Part shown: piece by piece, positions 7,240 to 17,136 of the stretch
Position numbering within the stretch: position 1 is the first letter of the stretch
How the letters are laid out: each line of letters starts with the position of its first letter
Notes under the pieces: model-generated
What the model saw: only the letters and a program-made list of their open reading frames with translations
Told to the model about the DNA's origin: nothing
Database searches by the model: none
Position numbers and translations under genes: made by a program
Origin: a virus
Reading direction: 5' to 3' (one strand)
Virus record (IMG/VR): IMGVR_UViG_3300022540_000325
Span: 1-51,446 of that record
DNA length: 51,446 nt

Positions 7240-8217
7240 CTATCTCCTTTTGAACCCCTTGCTCATTATGTAGTCCCAATCAATACGTCCAACCGTAGGT
7301 TTACGTTCTAATAACCCTGGTTGTCCCTGTGGCGGACGAAGTGGCTCAATTACAGGCTCAGGTACAGGCTCATACACAGGCTCAATATCAATATCATATC
7401 CATCACGTTGTGCCATTTGTTGAGCCACAGTTATATCACCACCCGCCGCTATCAAATAACTATCGACTATCTCAAGCGTTAGAGGTTGATTAAGGGTAAC
7501 AAAATGTGGTGCTTCATCTGGAAACTTGTTTTCTATAATCCTTGCTGCTTCGGGAACTTCCTCATGCCAATTCGGCCCCCATCTATTTGTGGCGTAAGCG
7601 ATGTGGTCTGCTTTTTCTATAAGAACCTCCATAGGCAGGCCTAATGCACTTGATGGAGCACCAGTCGTCAACTCCCCTAATCCCTGTTGAATATTGTATG
7701 GGGTAAACGTGGGCCTTTCCACCCTTGGAGCCAACGCTTTCTCTCTTGCAGCAATCCCCTCCGGCGTATCCTCCCATTCAGGCGATGTCCACCAAGGGGG
7801 TATACCATATCTATCTTCCTCGTCACCAGGAAATGCGGAAACAGGAACACTGACACCTGTCTTACTCAACTCCAACTTCTGTTTGATGGGGTATGCCTCT
7901 TGTTCCGTTATCCTGCCAGCCAACACCTCCTTGTCTATCTGCTGTATGGCACTGTCTATGCTGTCCATTTTACGTTGGCGTAGTTGCTCCTTACGTTGGA
8001 AGTCTATCTGGGAACGCAACTGCATCTTATCAATTTCCCATTGCTTCGCACGTTCCTGCATCTGCAAGTCTATGGCCATATCCTGCTGTCGGAGGGATTG
8101 GCGATAATCAAACTCCATTTGCATCTTCTGTAGTTCTTCCTGCTTCCTTGCTTGGCCAGCTAACGCAGCGGCAGTTAGCATAGTTTCAGGCCTGCCGTGC
8201 TTTATTTTAATGCCCAT
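7240..8217 (-). CDS. coiled-coil structural protein
   Basis: 325 residues. Residues about 15-115 are a long Gln/Glu/Arg/Met-rich helix (EELQKMQMEFDYRQSLRQQD...) predicting a coiled coil. The middle is Pro/Trp-rich, and the C-terminus has a repeat of acidic Pro-Val pairs (EPVYEPVPEPVIEP). It ends one base before the 928-residue gene, suggesting the two are made together; probably a second internal or ejection protein. No known family. Confidence 0.55.
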   Translation of the reverse strand: MGIKIKHGRPETMLTAAALAGQARKQEELQKMQMEFDYRQSLRQQDMAIDLQMQERAKQWEIDKMQLRSQIDFQRKEQLRQRKMDSIDSAIQQIDKEVLAGRITEQEAYPIKQKLELSKTGVSVPVSAFPGDEEDRYGIPPWWTSPEWEDTPEGIAAREKALAPRVERPTFTPYNIQQGLGELTTGAPSSALGLPMEVLIEKADHIAYATNRWGPNWHEEVPEAARIIENKFPDEAPHFVTLNQPLTLEIVDSYLIAAGGDITVAQQMAQRDGYDIDIEPVYEPVPEPVIEPLRPPQGQPGLLERKPTVGRIDWDYIMSKGFKRR

Positions 8218-8226
8218 ACTATTCTC

Positions 8227-9825
8227 CTATGTTTCTCTAACTTCAACAAAAACTAATTCTGCATCATCAGTCAAAGTATCACTTCCACTATCAGCGACTC
8301 TTGTTACTTTTAATCTAAAATATTCTCCTGCAGCGACACTATCCATATCAGCACCATCAGTAAAAGCTATCTCACAATATGAAACTTCGCCAGAGGCAGA
8401 GGCTTCTTCATCGGCAACTGAATTATCTGACCCCCAAGCCTTTGTATCTAAATCGTCTGCGTCATTAGTTACTGACTTAAATGCTACTCCCCAGAAAACA
8501 CCATGTGGAGTTACAGTCGTATCAGTTGCCATCCAACCTAAAGTTACAGTTACACCACCGCCAGTATAGTTACGGGGCATAAACCCGCCAAATACTGCCA
8601 ATTCATTAGTGTCTGCATCAAAATCTAAAACAGACACAGCGTTTCTTGTATCTGCTGTTGCAGCATTTGCTACTGTTGGTTCATTATCAAGTGCTGTGAA
8701 AGTTGTTAATGTAGTACCCGAACCACCACCAAGACCTAATTGGAAATCATTACCACCATCGTCTGTAAACCAACGTGTGCAAGGAGAAGTATTTTTTACC
8801 CAATCCTGCCCATAAGCTGCTGTGTCTCCATCTGCTGCTGCTTGTTCTTTAAGGGTTATGGTTCCTTCAACTGTAAACAATGTTTTTGGTAATACGCCGA
8901 TACCAACCTTATTATCCAATGCGATTGTTACCCCCATAACACCATCTTTGGCAGTAGTTATGGCTGCTTCTTCGTCACCCCCACTGCCAACATCGTATGC
9001 CAATCTAAGCAATCCGGTATTGTTTGTACTTATCAACCATCCAGCGTCACCAAAATCAATCGGATGAAACCATAATCCGCAAACATCTACTCCAGTAAAT
9101 GTAGTCGCTAATCTTAACCAACATTGGCTGCTGTTATGTTCTATATCAAGCCTACATTGAGTAGCATAAGCACCCATAGTGCTTCCAGGTGTTGCTGTCC
9201 CAATACCAACTTTACATCCTGTTATCTCAAGAAAATTATTGGTATTATCAAATGTAAGAAGTGGCCCCGCTGCTTGACCTATTGTACCACCATCAGTAAT
9301 AGTAATATTTCCAACAGTTGCTATTGTGCCAAGAGTAGTAATATTTGCTGAACCTGCCCAAGTGGAAAGTTGAGTGTTCTCTACGTTACCAAGACCAATC
9401 GATGTCTTTGCAGTAGCAGCGTTCTCCCAAGCCAATGCACCAGCACCAGTACCCACAAGAAACTCGCTATCAGCAGAATTAGCACCCAATGTATTCAAAT
9501 CATCAAGTACATCTCCTTGTGCCTGAACATTAGTGCCAATAACTAATCCCAAGTCTGTTCGTACCTCAGATAATGTTCTAATTGCATAAGTATCGGTGGC
9601 TGTTACCTTGATAAAGCTATCAGAAGCATAAGTAAGTCCCACTAATGAATCCAAACCAGCATCCCATGCTTGTACATCAGTACCAATAGCTTTTACTTCT
9701 AAATCTTTACTGGCATCTAAAGCAAGTAATCTGGACGCAGTATGAGACGCTATATTTATAGTAGTACCAGTAGTACCAAGTGTTATTTTATTGGCTGCTC
9801 GTTCTACATGGAATATATTTGCCAT
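8227..9825 (-). CDS. tail fibre-like protein
   Basis: 532 residues, rich in Gly, Ala, Thr, Asn and Asp. The N-terminus (VERAANKITLGTTGTTINIA) and segments such as LGNVENT, GNITITDGGTIGQAAGPL and KVGIGTATPG are typical of phage fibre shafts and of DUF-type 'valid-time' beta structures with GIGT-x-P repeats. The C-terminal 170 residues form a distinct beta-rich domain. Probably a trimeric appendage contacting the host. No chaperone-type peptidase domain recognised. Confidence 0.65.
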   Translation of the reverse strand: MANIFHVERAANKITLGTTGTTINIASHTASRLLALDASKDLEVKAIGTDVQAWDAGLDSLVGLTYASDSFIKVTATDTYAIRTLSEVRTDLGLVIGTNVQAQGDVLDDLNTLGANSADSEFLVGTGAGALAWENAATAKTSIGLGNVENTQLSTWAGSANITTLGTIATVGNITITDGGTIGQAAGPLLTFDNTNNFLEITGCKVGIGTATPGSTMGAYATQCRLDIEHNSSQCWLRLATTFTGVDVCGLWFHPIDFGDAGWLISTNNTGLLRLAYDVGSGGDEEAAITTAKDGVMGVTIALDNKVGIGVLPKTLFTVEGTITLKEQAAADGDTAAYGQDWVKNTSPCTRWFTDDGGNDFQLGLGGGSGTTLTTFTALDNEPTVANAATADTRNAVSVLDFDADTNELAVFGGFMPRNYTGGGVTVTLGWMATDTTVTPHGVFWGVAFKSVTNDADDLDTKAWGSDNSVADEEASASGEVSYCEIAFTDGADMDSVAAGEYFRLKVTRVADSGSDTLTDDAELVFVEVRET

Positions 9826-9826
9826 A

Positions 9827-10639
9827 TTACCACCCCCAATAGCCCGAATTAGTTGTCATTGCACCGGCCATGCCTACTGGTGGTATTCCAAAACTACCGA
9901 GAACGGGTATCTCATCAGGATTCATAAATCCATAGAACGGGAATCGGTAGAGTAAGGCTATTTCAGAAGCTGAGAGGGCGCGATTATAAATTGTTACGTG
10001 GTCAATGATACCATCCATGAAGTCAGCCCAGACACTATTTAATTGGAGACAGCCTACTGTTGTATTATCAACTCCACCAGGCGTGTGGTCGGCTGTATCC
10101 TGAGTCCCAATTTTCCCATCTAAAACCGCGTATCTACTTGTAGAAGATTCAAAAATAGCACCCCATTGCTGCCATTTACCTAATGTTATTACTCCATCAC
10201 TACTGGCGGCACTTACTCCTGCGGCATCTCTCACACAGGCTTGCACTGTATTAGTAGTTTTATGAGCACGTAAATAAAGAAAATGCACAGTATTACTATT
10301 AGCTACAGCAACAGCCGTAAAATAACTGCTGGGAGTTGATGGTAATTGTTCTACCTTTACCCAGGCAATCATTGTCATAGGTGCACTTGTCAAGACAGCT
10401 TTAGCAGCAAATAATCCTTGACTGCTGGAAAGTTCAAAGTCGATACCAGAACCAAAATTACCACCTACCCAAGTTGGAGAATTAACAAAATCCAGAAATA
10501 GCCCATTCCCACTCAAATCAAATACTTTATTGCCTGAGCCTTCCGGCATATACCAATATCCAACAAGACCATCGTTGATACTCTCCCCTAAATCAAGTGG
10601 CCAGCCCATCGGTGGTTTATTATGATATACCCAAGCCAT
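9827..10639 (-). CDS. LamG/concanavalin A-like lectin-domain virion protein
   Basis: 270 residues. The core matches a LamG-like jellyroll: GLVGYWYMPEGSGN, DLSGNG, FELSSSQGLFAAK, MTMIAWVKVEQ, VDNTTVGCLQLN and the closing DGIIDHVTIYNRALSASEI. Such domains bind glycans, so a receptor-binding or decoration role is inferred. The C-terminal 40 residues are Pro/Gly-rich. It sits between two beta-rich structural genes with 1-2 base gaps. Confidence 0.8.
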   Translation of the reverse strand: MAWVYHNKPPMGWPLDLGESINDGLVGYWYMPEGSGNKVFDLSGNGLFLDFVNSPTWVGGNFGSGIDFELSSSQGLFAAKAVLTSAPMTMIAWVKVEQLPSTPSSYFTAVAVANSNTVHFLYLRAHKTTNTVQACVRDAAGVSAASSDGVITLGKWQQWGAIFESSTSRYAVLDGKIGTQDTADHTPGGVDNTTVGCLQLNSVWADFMDGIIDHVTIYNRALSASEIALLYRFPFYGFMNPDEIPVLGSFGIPPVGMAGAMTTNSGYWGW

Positions 10640-10640
10640 A

Positions 10641-11285
10641 TCAATCTCCCGTCTGACTCACAAGAAAAGCTATTTCACATTGTGCAATCGTAGCAGTATC
10701 TTCAAGAAAGATAAATTTACCTATATTATCAAGTCCGGCAGTAGCAGGATTTGTAACATCCAATACAGTTTGACCAGCAGCCTCTTGTGCCGCAAAGTCA
10801 GCTTTTTTTGCGGCGGCGGCGTGTGACAAAGCATTGAAGCGAGTTATATCAGTCCATTCATCTAATGAATTTTCTTTTCGACCTTGAACAATAATCTCAA
10901 TACCCGTTGTATTCACCGTAGTAGAAGATTGGGCTATATCAATATGAAGCGTAGTTGACCTTGAACCACTACAATCCAGTATACCACTATCCAGGACAGC
11001 AGGGGGAGTTATAGTAGTCCATTCCATAACCTGTGTATTTGCCGACTTAGTTATACCAGTAGTAGTCATTCCAGTAGTTAAGGTTGCTTTTACTCTACCA
11101 TGAAACCTACCACCGTTAGGGTCATAAGCGCCATTAAAAACTACCCTTGCCGCTTTGTAACTCAACGGTATATATACCTGAAAAGTCTTGACGGCCTCGC
11201 CTGTTGCAGTATCCTGAGTATAAACATCAGAAGTAGTTTCTTTCTGAAACTGTATACCATCTAAAACTGTAATTGTATCAGCCAT
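10641..11285 (-). CDS. beta-rich virion protein of unknown function
   Basis: 214 residues, Thr/Ala/Asp-rich with alternating hydrophobic positions, no membrane segment. Starts MADTITVLDG and overlaps the next gene's end by one base. Position between lectin-like and fibre-like genes suggests a baseplate or fibre-associated part. No family recognised. Confidence 0.5.
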   Translation of the reverse strand: MADTITVLDGIQFQKETTSDVYTQDTATGEAVKTFQVYIPLSYKAARVVFNGAYDPNGGRFHGRVKATLTTGMTTTGITKSANTQVMEWTTITPPAVLDSGILDCSGSRSTTLHIDIAQSSTTVNTTGIEIIVQGRKENSLDEWTDITRFNALSHAAAAKKADFAAQEAAGQTVLDVTNPATAGLDNIGKFIFLEDTATIAQCEIAFLVSQTGD

Positions 11286-11851
11286 TATTCTCTTGCCTCC
11301 AAATTAATTTTACCTGCTATTTCTAATCCAGATGTAAAAGCCTCAATTATAACAGTCGAGGCTAAGGCAGCTTGATGTTTATCCCATATCTCATCAGCAA
11401 CAGCAATTTGTTGTGCGAGGGTTTGTATTTTAGCCCTGGGCACAGTATAAATTTTAATATCAATATTTTCTGAATCTGTATTATCGGTTCTTATAGCTAT
11501 AATAGATGCTTCGTAAGTCGAGATATTTATAGGTGTTATTTTGAGTTCCCAAGTTATTGCCATAATTATATCCTCACTTAATGGATATTCTTCATAAGGA
11601 AATGGGGGCGGACTTTTGATAATAAATTGATACATATATATTGTCCGTTCCCACTGTTCCTGTTCCTGTGTATATTGCCAAGGTAAATGTTTTTCACATA
11701 CTTGAAATATCTGTTGGCGTTCTATCATAGTGTAATAATGAAATACACTATAAGTATTTGGGCCAACATCAATATGTCCATCTGTACTAATATATGTTAG
11801 TTGGTACGCAGGTGCAAACAGTTCTTCAAATGGTTTGAAGTCTATTGCCAT
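11285..11851 (-). CDS. virion-module protein of unknown function
   Basis: 188 residues with an aromatic N-terminal half (YQLTYIST, VFHYYTMIERQQIF, WQYTQEQEQWERTIYMYQF) and a more regular C-terminal half ending in a helix. No motif recognised. Tightly packed within the fibre gene cluster, so probably structural. Confidence 0.45.
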   Translation of the reverse strand: MAIDFKPFEELFAPAYQLTYISTDGHIDVGPNTYSVFHYYTMIERQQIFQVCEKHLPWQYTQEQEQWERTIYMYQFIIKSPPPFPYEEYPLSEDIIMAITWELKITPINISTYEASIIAIRTDNTDSENIDIKIYTVPRAKIQTLAQQIAVADEIWDKHQAALASTVIIEAFTSGLEIAGKINLEARE

Positions 11852-11853
11852 TT

Positions 11854-13584
11854 TTATACTGCAAGATAATAAGTAACTGTTACGCCTACATTACCAGCAG
11901 TTGAACCTTTGACATTTAATGCCTTATTTTGTGTTACTGTATTTAATGGAGTGCCCTCTGGGAAAGTAATCGCACATCCACCATTAGCTGCAAAATACAT
12001 TTTACTTGTTACCGCCGTAGCATCCCCATCTTCAAGCCAATAGTTACCAGCAGTATCAACTGAAATTATAAGTGATGTTACGAATATTCTTCTTGTTGCT
12101 GTTGCTGCAACAATCTCTCTTGCCGTTGTAGTATCAGCATTATCAAGGGTAGCTTTAGCTGCTTGTGGTTGTAAACCAGTACATAATCTACCATACCTAT
12201 CAGTTACTAATCTGGCAGCATCCGCATCAGCACCTACATCTGTCGGTAATGCCGTACCGTAAGCTGCCCCCATTGTTTGAATACCATCAGCAGGAGCAGC
12301 AGAAGCGTGAGTAGCATCCCAATCATCTATAATTTGAACAGCAGTTTCAATATTAGTTGTATCACCGGCAATAGTAGCTAAATGTGCTACACCATCATCG
12401 TCAGTTGCTATAGTTACTCTTTGTGTCTGTGCTGATATTGCTCCCTCACCAGCAGCAGCATCCGTACCTGCTATATTTATATTAACATTACAATAATTGG
12501 CATCATCCCAATCATCCATGATTTCTACTGCCGCTTGAATATTATCAAGTACAGTATTGTCTGTAGAGCTAAGATTGGCTGTCACTGTTCCATCAACAGT
12601 AATTGTATTTCCACCATCGGAAATATGAAGAGCACCATCAGCATCTACTTGGAACGGGCCAACGTCCCCATCGGTAATGGTTTGGGGTGAAGATTGGTAA
12701 AGCCCACCTACTAAAATATGTTTTGAGCTTCCATCAGACCAATCAGCGTCATCAATATAAACGGCATCATCTATTAACTCTGTTGCTGTTTTTATTGCTC
12801 CTGTATCCGCATCTATTGTTCCTAACAATGCAAGAGCAGCGTCACTATTAAAATCCTGCGTCCACAAAGCCCCCTCTGCTGTACCCCGTAATCCAATCCA
12901 ATCTGCTTCTGCCGGCGTTACTGTGGTAAGTGCATCATCACGTTCTACCATTATAGCACTACCCACTTGCGGATTTGCGGTAACTACATCCTCGGTGTAT
13001 TCTGTACCGCCGCCTGCTCCTGTGACGTGTAATTGTCCGGTGCTACTAACCCTAAGAGGTACATAATCACCATCGGCAGGTGTCAATGTGGTAAGTGTAT
13101 CATCACGAACCGCCAGAGCCATCACACCTGTATCCGTAGCCCCCAAGGCAGAATCCCTTGCTTTACCAAGACTTGTGGCAGCCACGCCAGGAATTATACT
13201 AAGAATATCTACATCACCAATGTCAACACCACTATTGGCCGCAAGTTTGCCTATGGCTGCCGTTCCTGCGGTCAGGGTAACGTCACCTATATCTACTCCA
13301 CTATTTGCTGCTAACTTACCAATAGCATTAGTACCTGCTGGTAGAGACTCACCAAATTTAATATCGCCGATATAAGTAGCATCGGTAATGTCATTAGCCG
13401 GTGCAACTCGCACAGCATTAAGTTTAACACCAATATCAGTAGCTATTGGTTCAGTGCCATTAAGCGTACCATCTACTAATTTAACAAACTGAACCAAACC
13501 TTGTGCATGTGTACCGTCTACTTGAATATCATCAGCGGCCACAGTAGCACCTGACCCTGGAGTTACGTTTATATTGTCAGCCAT
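11854..13584 (-). CDS. large repetitive fibre or surface protein
   Basis: 576 residues, Asp/Ala/Thr-rich. Direct repeats are visible near residues 85-125: IGKLAANSGVDIGDV occurs twice in tandem after a diverged copy. The pattern of TEP-ADxDWIGLR-like and DDAVYIDDADWSDGS segments is common in environmental phage surface proteins. Ends in a beta-rich C-terminal domain (LNVKGSTAGNVGVTVTYYLAV). Likely virion surface or fibre protein. Confidence 0.55.
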   Translation of the reverse strand: MADNINVTPGSGATVAADDIQVDGTHAQGLVQFVKLVDGTLNGTEPIATDIGVKLNAVRVAPANDITDATYIGDIKFGESLPAGTNAIGKLAANSGVDIGDVTLTAGTAAIGKLAANSGVDIGDVDILSIIPGVAATSLGKARDSALGATDTGVMALAVRDDTLTTLTPADGDYVPLRVSSTGQLHVTGAGGGTEYTEDVVTANPQVGSAIMVERDDALTTVTPAEADWIGLRGTAEGALWTQDFNSDAALALLGTIDADTGAIKTATELIDDAVYIDDADWSDGSSKHILVGGLYQSSPQTITDGDVGPFQVDADGALHISDGGNTITVDGTVTANLSSTDNTVLDNIQAAVEIMDDWDDANYCNVNINIAGTDAAAGEGAISAQTQRVTIATDDDGVAHLATIAGDTTNIETAVQIIDDWDATHASAAPADGIQTMGAAYGTALPTDVGADADAARLVTDRYGRLCTGLQPQAAKATLDNADTTTAREIVAATATRRIFVTSLIISVDTAGNYWLEDGDATAVTSKMYFAANGGCAITFPEGTPLNTVTQNKALNVKGSTAGNVGVTVTYYLAV

Positions 13585-13593
13585 AATTTTTCC

Positions 13594-14025
13594 TTATGTT
13601 GTGTAGGTTAAAGCAAGTAAAAGTCCGATTGGGTTTCCTGTTACTATCACAGAAACAGCAGTAAAATACATCTCATCATCGTCTACATAAAATATAATAG
13701 CGTCACTTGAATCTTTAATTACTGTTCCTGCCCATTCAGGCGTTGCATCCGTATGAATATTTTGTGGGCAAGAAAGGGTTATTGTTCCATCCCCATCATC
13801 GGTAACTATTATTTGATTTGTAGTACCTGCTATCCATGCCGTTAGGTCAGCAACTGATTCAAAAACTTTACCTGAATCGGTAGCAACCAATCTACTTGCT
13901 ATCAAATCAGTTAAAGTAATACTCTTGAAAGGTGGATTTGCAGTATAACCCAACTCTTTAGATATTCTTCTAAAGTTTTTCTTGACACTGATATCACAAT
14001 TCTTGGCTTCTGGAAGCAACGGCAT
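13594..14025 (-). CDS. small fibre-like structural protein
   Basis: 143 residues. The N-terminus is basic and helical (KNCDISVKKNFRRISKELG); the middle contains ITLTDLIASRLVATDSGK and ESVADLTAWIAGTTNQIIVTDDGDGTITLS, a pattern seen in phage fibre shafts (ITVTDDGDGTITLS). Likely an adaptor or short fibre between tail hub and the larger fibres. Confidence 0.55.
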   Translation of the reverse strand: MPLLPEAKNCDISVKKNFRRISKELGYTANPPFKSITLTDLIASRLVATDSGKVFESVADLTAWIAGTTNQIIVTDDGDGTITLSCPQNIHTDATPEWAGTVIKDSSDAIIFYVDDDEMYFTAVSVIVTGNPIGLLLALTYTT

Positions 14026-14028
14026 CTT

Positions 14029-14574
14029 TTACCTCGCTAACATTTGAAGTAATGCTGAGTAATCAGGGTATACATCTTCTATCCTTTCAAGGAATCCTGC
14101 CTTTTGTCCCATCACACCAAGCTGTCTTTGCTGCATAATATCTTCAAGCCTTAACCGTGCGGGAGCACCAACATCTGCTTCCCATTGTTTACCAATACCG
14201 GCAGCGGTAGTCGTACCATACATACCACCAGAAATCATTTGCTGCATTTGTTGTCCAACACCTTTGGTTCGAGCAGATTCTATTTCTCCCAAACCTCGTT
14301 TCTCAAATGCACCACCGGGCCCGACCATCCCCATCATTTTATCATACATTGCTTCAATCTGTTTTCGTCTTTGTATATTAGCCCGCCTTGCACTTCTTGA
14401 TTGAGCACCAACTTGTCTTGTCACCGCTTGTTGTTGTCGAGCACGATTCCTGGCAGCTATATCCCGATTCATAGATGCAATAGTTCTTTCATACCAACCC
14501 CCGCCAGCTTGAGGCCCAATTTCCACTTCGCTGCCCCTCGCCATTCCAAAATCCCACCCTGTTTTGAGTGCCAT
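14029..14574 (-). CDS. Arg/Gln-rich helical structural protein
   Basis: 181 residues. It begins with a Gly-rich stretch (GSEVEIGPQAGGG), then a long basic helix rich in Arg and Gln (residues about 30-75), then Met/Gly-rich helices. This composition is usual for small internal or tail-associated proteins of environmental podophages placed next to the tail hub. No enzymatic motif. Confidence 0.5.
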   Translation of the reverse strand: MALKTGWDFGMARGSEVEIGPQAGGGWYERTIASMNRDIAARNRARQQQAVTRQVGAQSRSARRANIQRRKQIEAMYDKMMGMVGPGGAFEKRGLGEIESARTKGVGQQMQQMISGGMYGTTTAAGIGKQWEADVGAPARLRLEDIMQQRQLGVMGQKAGFLERIEDVYPDYSALLQMLAR

Positions 14575-14586
14575 AGTCTTATCCTT

Positions 14587-16179
14587 TTATCTTATTTTCC
14601 CTGCTTCTTTTATCTCGCCGAACACCTTATTGATGGCAAAAGTTTCAGAGGCAGTGGAGTTCAATAATTTCAAACCAATATAAGCTCCACGAACTCTTGT
14701 TCGGATTCTATCTTTACGGCCAGTACCGCTTAATGTACCAGAAGTAAATGGTGTATCACCATCCTTAATTTTTTCAATTACTGTTTCTGCATCATCCCCA
14801 ATGTGTATTTCATATGATACACCATCTGTATCGCTAAAACTTCCACCTGCACCACCCCCCGCTAATTCAAAAACCAAAGACGTCAACCGGCCCTCCCTAT
14901 CATTATCCTTTGTCAAATGCTGAATAGGCCAAACAGCATAGCTTGATATGGCATCATCACTTCCACCAATATCATCATCCTTTGCTGTTTCATCAAACTT
15001 CCTGATATACCCATCTTTGCAACCAACCAACAAATCTGCATAGTCATTATCGTTTGCAGCATAATAAAACAATGAATAAGGCCCACACTCGTCAGGATAA
15101 CTTTCAGGAAAGAACCCTCCGAGCTTTAAGTCATACCAATAATTAGAGTTACTCCCATCAGACAGCTTAGTGATACAAATTAGTATTCCGTGCCTTTTTC
15201 TATCATAAGCCATCGTGATACGATGAGTCGATGGGTTGGCATCCTCATCACTAATTAAATTAGGCAATGAAATCTCAGTAAGGTTCTCAACTGAACGAAA
15301 TCCAAGTGGTATCTTATAAATTCCACCTGTTCCAAAGAAGTAAAGATTACCGCCCCCATCAAAGCACCAACTGTTAGCACCAAACATCCCCACAGTTAAG
15401 TCAACCTCATCTATCTCCCCACCAGCGGCGGGGTCTCCTGTCAACACCCATATAGTTGAGGCACATCCAAAGATTAGGTAATCATCCTTGTAGGGAATCA
15501 AAGCTCGTATAATGTCCCCCGTCTCACCCGCATCAGCATTGTTTCCTGCGGCTGCCGTCAATGGGTCGGTAGAGGCATAAACCCAATTCCAAGGGTTACC
15601 TATTTTAGACATATACCACTGGTGAGGATAATTGGGATTACCAGCAAGAACATTCCTACCACGATATAGGCATCCAAGATATGCCTTGGTTGGCATCGTA
15701 CCGCTTGCCCCACCAGCGTAAGGTGTCCAATCATACCAATGCGGATTATTGGCTACCGCCGAAGGCACACGGGTTTCAGGGGCCATACTTCCCCCAGACA
15801 GTGTGTAACCTGCAGTAGTAACAAAAGTCCCGCTTGTCACATAACCGTAGATTTCTGTTTTGGCAGTATTAACAAAATCAACTATCATTGTAGCAGCAGA
15901 TGTTGCTTGTGTTACAGTTGAACCTCTTGTCGGAGCAGTTGTTAGAGCAGTTACAGTTAATTTAGTATTAACAAAATCTGCTACTTTGAGATTTGCACCA
16001 TTAACCACAAATACTTTCTGGAAGGCTTCATACATATTGAGTTGGTCACTGGTGTCTATATCACCATTAGCTGCACCCAACTCTGTCATTGTTCCTGCAC
16101 TCACTTCGTACCATACCTCGTCAGTCCCGACAGCAACCAATCTTCTAATAGTTGCTCTTTCATTTATAGAAACAGCCAT
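14587..16179 (-). CDS. beta-propeller-like tail hub protein, main part
   Basis: 530 residues. Repeating blades are visible: a LVAVGTDEVWYEVSAG start, QKVFVVNGANLKVADF, YLGCLYRGRNVLAG, IRALIPYKDDYLIFGCASTIWVLTGD, NLYFFGTGGIYKIPL, and LVFELAGG near the end. This resembles tail-hub or stabilisation proteins of podophages. Its first 20 residues (ATIRRLVAVGTDEVWYEV) resemble the last residues of the preceding gene (TTIRRLVVAANSTIFYEQ), suggesting the frame was once continuous. ATG shares a base with the previous stop. Confidence 0.65.
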   Translation of the reverse strand: MAVSINERATIRRLVAVGTDEVWYEVSAGTMTELGAANGDIDTSDQLNMYEAFQKVFVVNGANLKVADFVNTKLTVTALTTAPTRGSTVTQATSAATMIVDFVNTAKTEIYGYVTSGTFVTTAGYTLSGGSMAPETRVPSAVANNPHWYDWTPYAGGASGTMPTKAYLGCLYRGRNVLAGNPNYPHQWYMSKIGNPWNWVYASTDPLTAAAGNNADAGETGDIIRALIPYKDDYLIFGCASTIWVLTGDPAAGGEIDEVDLTVGMFGANSWCFDGGGNLYFFGTGGIYKIPLGFRSVENLTEISLPNLISDEDANPSTHRITMAYDRKRHGILICITKLSDGSNSNYWYDLKLGGFFPESYPDECGPYSLFYYAANDNDYADLLVGCKDGYIRKFDETAKDDDIGGSDDAISSYAVWPIQHLTKDNDREGRLTSLVFELAGGGAGGSFSDTDGVSYEIHIGDDAETVIEKIKDGDTPFTSGTLSGTGRKDRIRTRVRGAYIGLKLLNSTASETFAINKVFGEIKEAGKIR

Positions 16180-17135
16180 TATATTTGCTCATAAAATATC
16201 GTACTATTAGCCGCAACTACTAATCTTCTAATTGTGGTCATAAAATTCAAACCAGTATATTCCCAATCCGTTCCCTGAGTTCCAGGTGGGTTGTCATAAG
16301 GCCCAGCACCATTACCACCACTGATAAGTCTATAACTTACCCGTATTTGGTCATAATTAATAGACCCAAAATTCCAAGTATCACCTGTTGTCGTGCCATA
16401 TATATTTGTAGCATCTATACGCCACTCATAAGTAGTTTCATAGCCCAGTGTTCCAAAAGCAATAGCCCAATTTACGGCAGCTTGGGCATCCCCAACTCGT
16501 ACCCAACTGTCACCTTGTATACGAAAATAAACCTCATAGGTATCGGCAGCAGGGTCAGAAGCATCCCAACTCAATGGAGTTTCATCCAAAGTTATATCTG
16601 ACCCAGTGTGAGAAGGTGATGGGTTAGTGGGTTTACCAGGGAGAATCGGGTCGCCCCAAGTTTCAAATAATATATCAACACTTGATACTGCTGTCCAATT
16701 ACTGCCCGAATCAGAAGAAAGTAAACTTTCTCCATTAGCGTATGTTGGAGAAGAAATATCTGCTTTCGGCATTACCCGATTATCTAAATCACCAGATGCT
16801 GTTCTCATTACAATAGCATATCTGGTTGAAGCAGATAACGCATAAGGTATAGAAAAAGTGTACTCCACCCACGCACCAGCAGTACTGGTAGTGTACGAAG
16901 TTGGGTCGTCCGTTATAGATGCGAGGTCTGCATCAGTAGGCTTATTATTACCATCTACAGCTTTTATACTTATTGTTACTGTACCAGGAGCACCTATTTT
17001 ATAGACCAATAGTTTAACGGAACTAATGGTAAAACCAACAGCTAATGTAGTAAAAGTTTGAGCCTTCCATTTTGTAGCATAAAAACCAGCGGCACCGTCC
17101 TCGCCCGTAATATAATATTCAAACCTATCTGCCAT
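16179..17135 (-). CDS. jellyroll plus fibronectin III-like protein fused to a tail-hub blade remnant
   Basis: 318 residues in three parts: a beta jellyroll (about 1-165; KAQTFTTLAVGFTISSVKLLVYK ... YAIVMRTASGD ... DILFETWG), a fibronectin III-like domain (about 168-260; KPTNPSPSHTGSDITL ... TYEVYFRIQ ... YETTYEWRIDATN), and a C-terminal strip (MTTIRRLVVAANSTIFYEQ) that copies the start of the next gene. The first two domains are typical carbohydrate- or protein-binding modules of virions. The layout suggests they were inserted into the tail hub gene. Confidence 0.6.
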   Translation of the reverse strand: MADRFEYYITGEDGAAGFYATKWKAQTFTTLAVGFTISSVKLLVYKIGAPGTVTISIKAVDGNNKPTDADLASITDDPTSYTTSTAGAWVEYTFSIPYALSASTRYAIVMRTASGDLDNRVMPKADISSPTYANGESLLSSDSGSNWTAVSSVDILFETWGDPILPGKPTNPSPSHTGSDITLDETPLSWDASDPAADTYEVYFRIQGDSWVRVGDAQAAVNWAIAFGTLGYETTYEWRIDATNIYGTTTGDTWNFGSINYDQIRVSYRLISGGNGAGPYDNPPGTQGTDWEYTGLNFMTTIRRLVVAANSTIFYEQI

Positions 17136-17136
17136 A

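Noticed and set aside
7687-8183. Several long plus-strand frames opposite the late structural genes (also near 22453, 23589 and 8210)
   Set aside because: They are antisense shadows of well-supported minus-strand genes, with poor composition and no ribosome sites.
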